The notes under the pieces are model-generated. The model searched no databases. It saw only the letters and a list, made by a program, of their open reading frames with translations, and was not told the DNA's origin. Made by a program: the position numbers and the translations under genes. A DNA stretch of 6,179 bases, from positions 1 to 6,179 of the forward strand of contig JARRCQ010000107.1 of assembly GCA_029982105.1 (NCBI GenBank). The letters are read 5' to 3'. This document shows, one piece after another, positions 5,466 to 6,179 of this stretch. Source of the stretch: Candidatus Atribacteria bacterium. Its GTDB lineage: Bacteria; Atribacterota; Atribacteria; Atribacterales; Caldatribacteriaceae. Positions within the stretch are counted from its first letter, which is position 1; the number at the start of each line of letters is the position of its first letter.

Positions 5466-6179
5466 CAAATAATAAGAGTAAAAGGCTCCTCAAGAAGATT
5501 CTTTAAAAATTGCATAAATTGAGCAGCTAAAGCTCCATCAATTAAGCGATGGTCACAAGAGAGATTCAGTTCCCACAAGTAAGCAGGGACTATTTCCTCT
5601 CCATTGAAAAAAGGTTTTTTACGGATTGCCCCACAAGCTAAAATAGCTGTCTCGGGAGGATTAATAATGGCCGTGAAAGAATCTACTCCCCACATTCCTA
5701 AGTTAGAAACAGTGAATACTCCTCCCGAAATTTCCTCCGGAGTTAATTGATTAGATTTTGCTTTTTGTGCTAAAGTATTGATTTCTTTAGTAATCTGAGA
5801 TATCCCCTTTTGGTTAGCTTTTTTCACCACCGGAACAATCAATCCTTCCTCCAGCGCTACTGCCACTCCGACATTCACTTCCGGACTTATCTCTATTTCT
5901 TCTCCCACCAAATGAGCGCGGAAGAGAGGAAATTTCTCCAATGCTTTGGCTACCATTTTTACCAAAATATCAGTGTAGGAGACTCGCAAACCCGTTTCTT
6001 TTTCTACCAAAGGAAGAATTTTTTCTCTCATTTTCACTAATTCTTCGGCATAAATTTCCTGATGAAGGAAGAAATGAGGAGTACTTTGATAGCTCTCAGT
6101 TAAACGCTGAGCTATGATTTTCCTCATTCGAGATAAGGGTAGGCGCTCTTTTTCTACTGGAGCTTTTACTTCTTCTATT
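5465..6179 (-). CDS. 2-oxoacid dehydrogenase complex E2, acyltransferase catalytic domain (N-terminus beyond window)
   Basis: The core acyltransferase of a pyruvate-, acetoin- or branched-chain-type dehydrogenase complex; it moves an acyl group from a lipoyl arm to coenzyme A. The frame is open to the window end. The visible 237 residues begin with a charged linker (EEVKAPVEKE) and then PLSRMRKIIAQRLTESYQST, the conserved entry to the catalytic domain, so the Met at 6127 is internal and not the start. Numbering from that Met: TPHFFLHQEI (16-25), NVGVAVALEEGLIVPVV (85-101), SNLGMWGVDSFTAIINPPE (141-159), and the active site DHRLIDG (192-198) with His193 and Asp197. The lipoyl and E1/E3-binding domains should lie upstream. 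The motifs do not settle the acyl substrate; the pyruvate/acetoin type is the most likely. It ends in TGA directly on the xylB ribosome binding site, so E1 and E3 genes may precede it in the operon. Confidence 0.95.
   Translation of the reverse strand, partial: IEEVKAPVEKERLPLSRMRKIIAQRLTESYQSTPHFFLHQEIYAEELVKMREKILPLVEKETGLRVSYTDILVKMVAKALEKFPLFRAHLVGEEIEISPEVNVGVAVALEEGLIVPVVKKANQKGISQITKEINTLAQKAKSNQLTPEEISGGVFTVSNLGMWGVDSFTAIINPPETAILACGAIRKKPFFNGEEIVPAYLWELNLSCDHRLIDGALAAQFMQFLKNLLEEPFTLII

Noticed and set aside
4977..5506. Two plus-strand ORFs antisense to xylB and its start
   Set aside because: Shadows of a well-supported xylulokinase gene.
5810..6040. Plus-strand ORF of 76 residues antisense to the E2 gene
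   Set aside because: Lies opposite conserved E2 catalytic-domain sequence; Phe/His/Gln-rich shadow translation.
6125..6127. ATG as the start of the E2 gene
   Set aside because: The frame stays open upstream to the window end and encodes linker plus PLSR, which in the family directly precede this Met; it is internal.
1..6179. CRISPR arrays, tRNA or rRNA genes, insertion sequences, integrase or phage genes
   Set aside because: No regularly spaced repeats, no RNA gene signatures, no transposase motifs or terminal repeats were seen on reading both strands.

Overview
The window is a tightly packed, single-direction gene cluster. Every supported gene lies on the minus strand, so transcription runs from high to low coordinates. 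Both ends cut through a gene. The DNA is moderately AT-rich, the proteins are rich in Lys, Glu and Arg, three of the five internal start sites within the window's longer genes or their neighbours use GTG, and most starts have a strong AGGAGG-type ribosome binding site. Together with the protein families this suggests an anaerobic, possibly thermophilic bacterium of a Clostridia-like or Atribacterota-like lineage. That placement is an inference, because no rRNA or other marker gene is present.

In transcription order the cluster has two parts. (1) A carbon-metabolism block: the C-terminal catalytic domain of a 2-oxoacid dehydrogenase E2 acyltransferase (5465 to the window end, N-terminus missing), xylulokinase xylB (3929-5452), a fructokinase-like PfkB kinase (2933-3916), and a second PfkB kinase of the 1-phosphofructokinase / tagatose-6-phosphate kinase type (1998-2936) that overlaps the previous gene by ATGA. 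(2) A physiology or signalling block: long-form ribosome hibernation factor hpf (1448-1984), a conserved but uncharacterised 223-residue protein (767-1438), a small 26-residue hydrophobic peptide gene with a strong ribosome binding site (618-698), and the N-terminal multi-pass membrane sensor region of a larger protein (1-575, C-terminus missing).

Gene spacing is -4 to +13 bases from the E2 gene down to the 223-residue gene, and no intrinsic terminator was seen there, so one polycistronic message is likely. The kinases would feed pentuloses and ketohexoses into central metabolism, and the E2 would belong to a pyruvate- or acetoin-type dehydrogenase complex. No transporter, isomerase, aldolase or regulator is visible, so the sugar is unknown. 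Placing hpf in the same message would tie ribosome dimerisation to expression of sugar catabolism.

The only real intergenic stretch (576-766) is unusually structured. It holds the small gene, an 8-bp inverted repeat that could close a stem-loop over the end of the 223-residue gene, and a perfect 12-bp inverted repeat pairing the end of that gene with the leader of the membrane sensor gene. A short local hairpin in that leader uses the same bases, so two alternative RNA folds are possible. This is the least ordinary part of the window.
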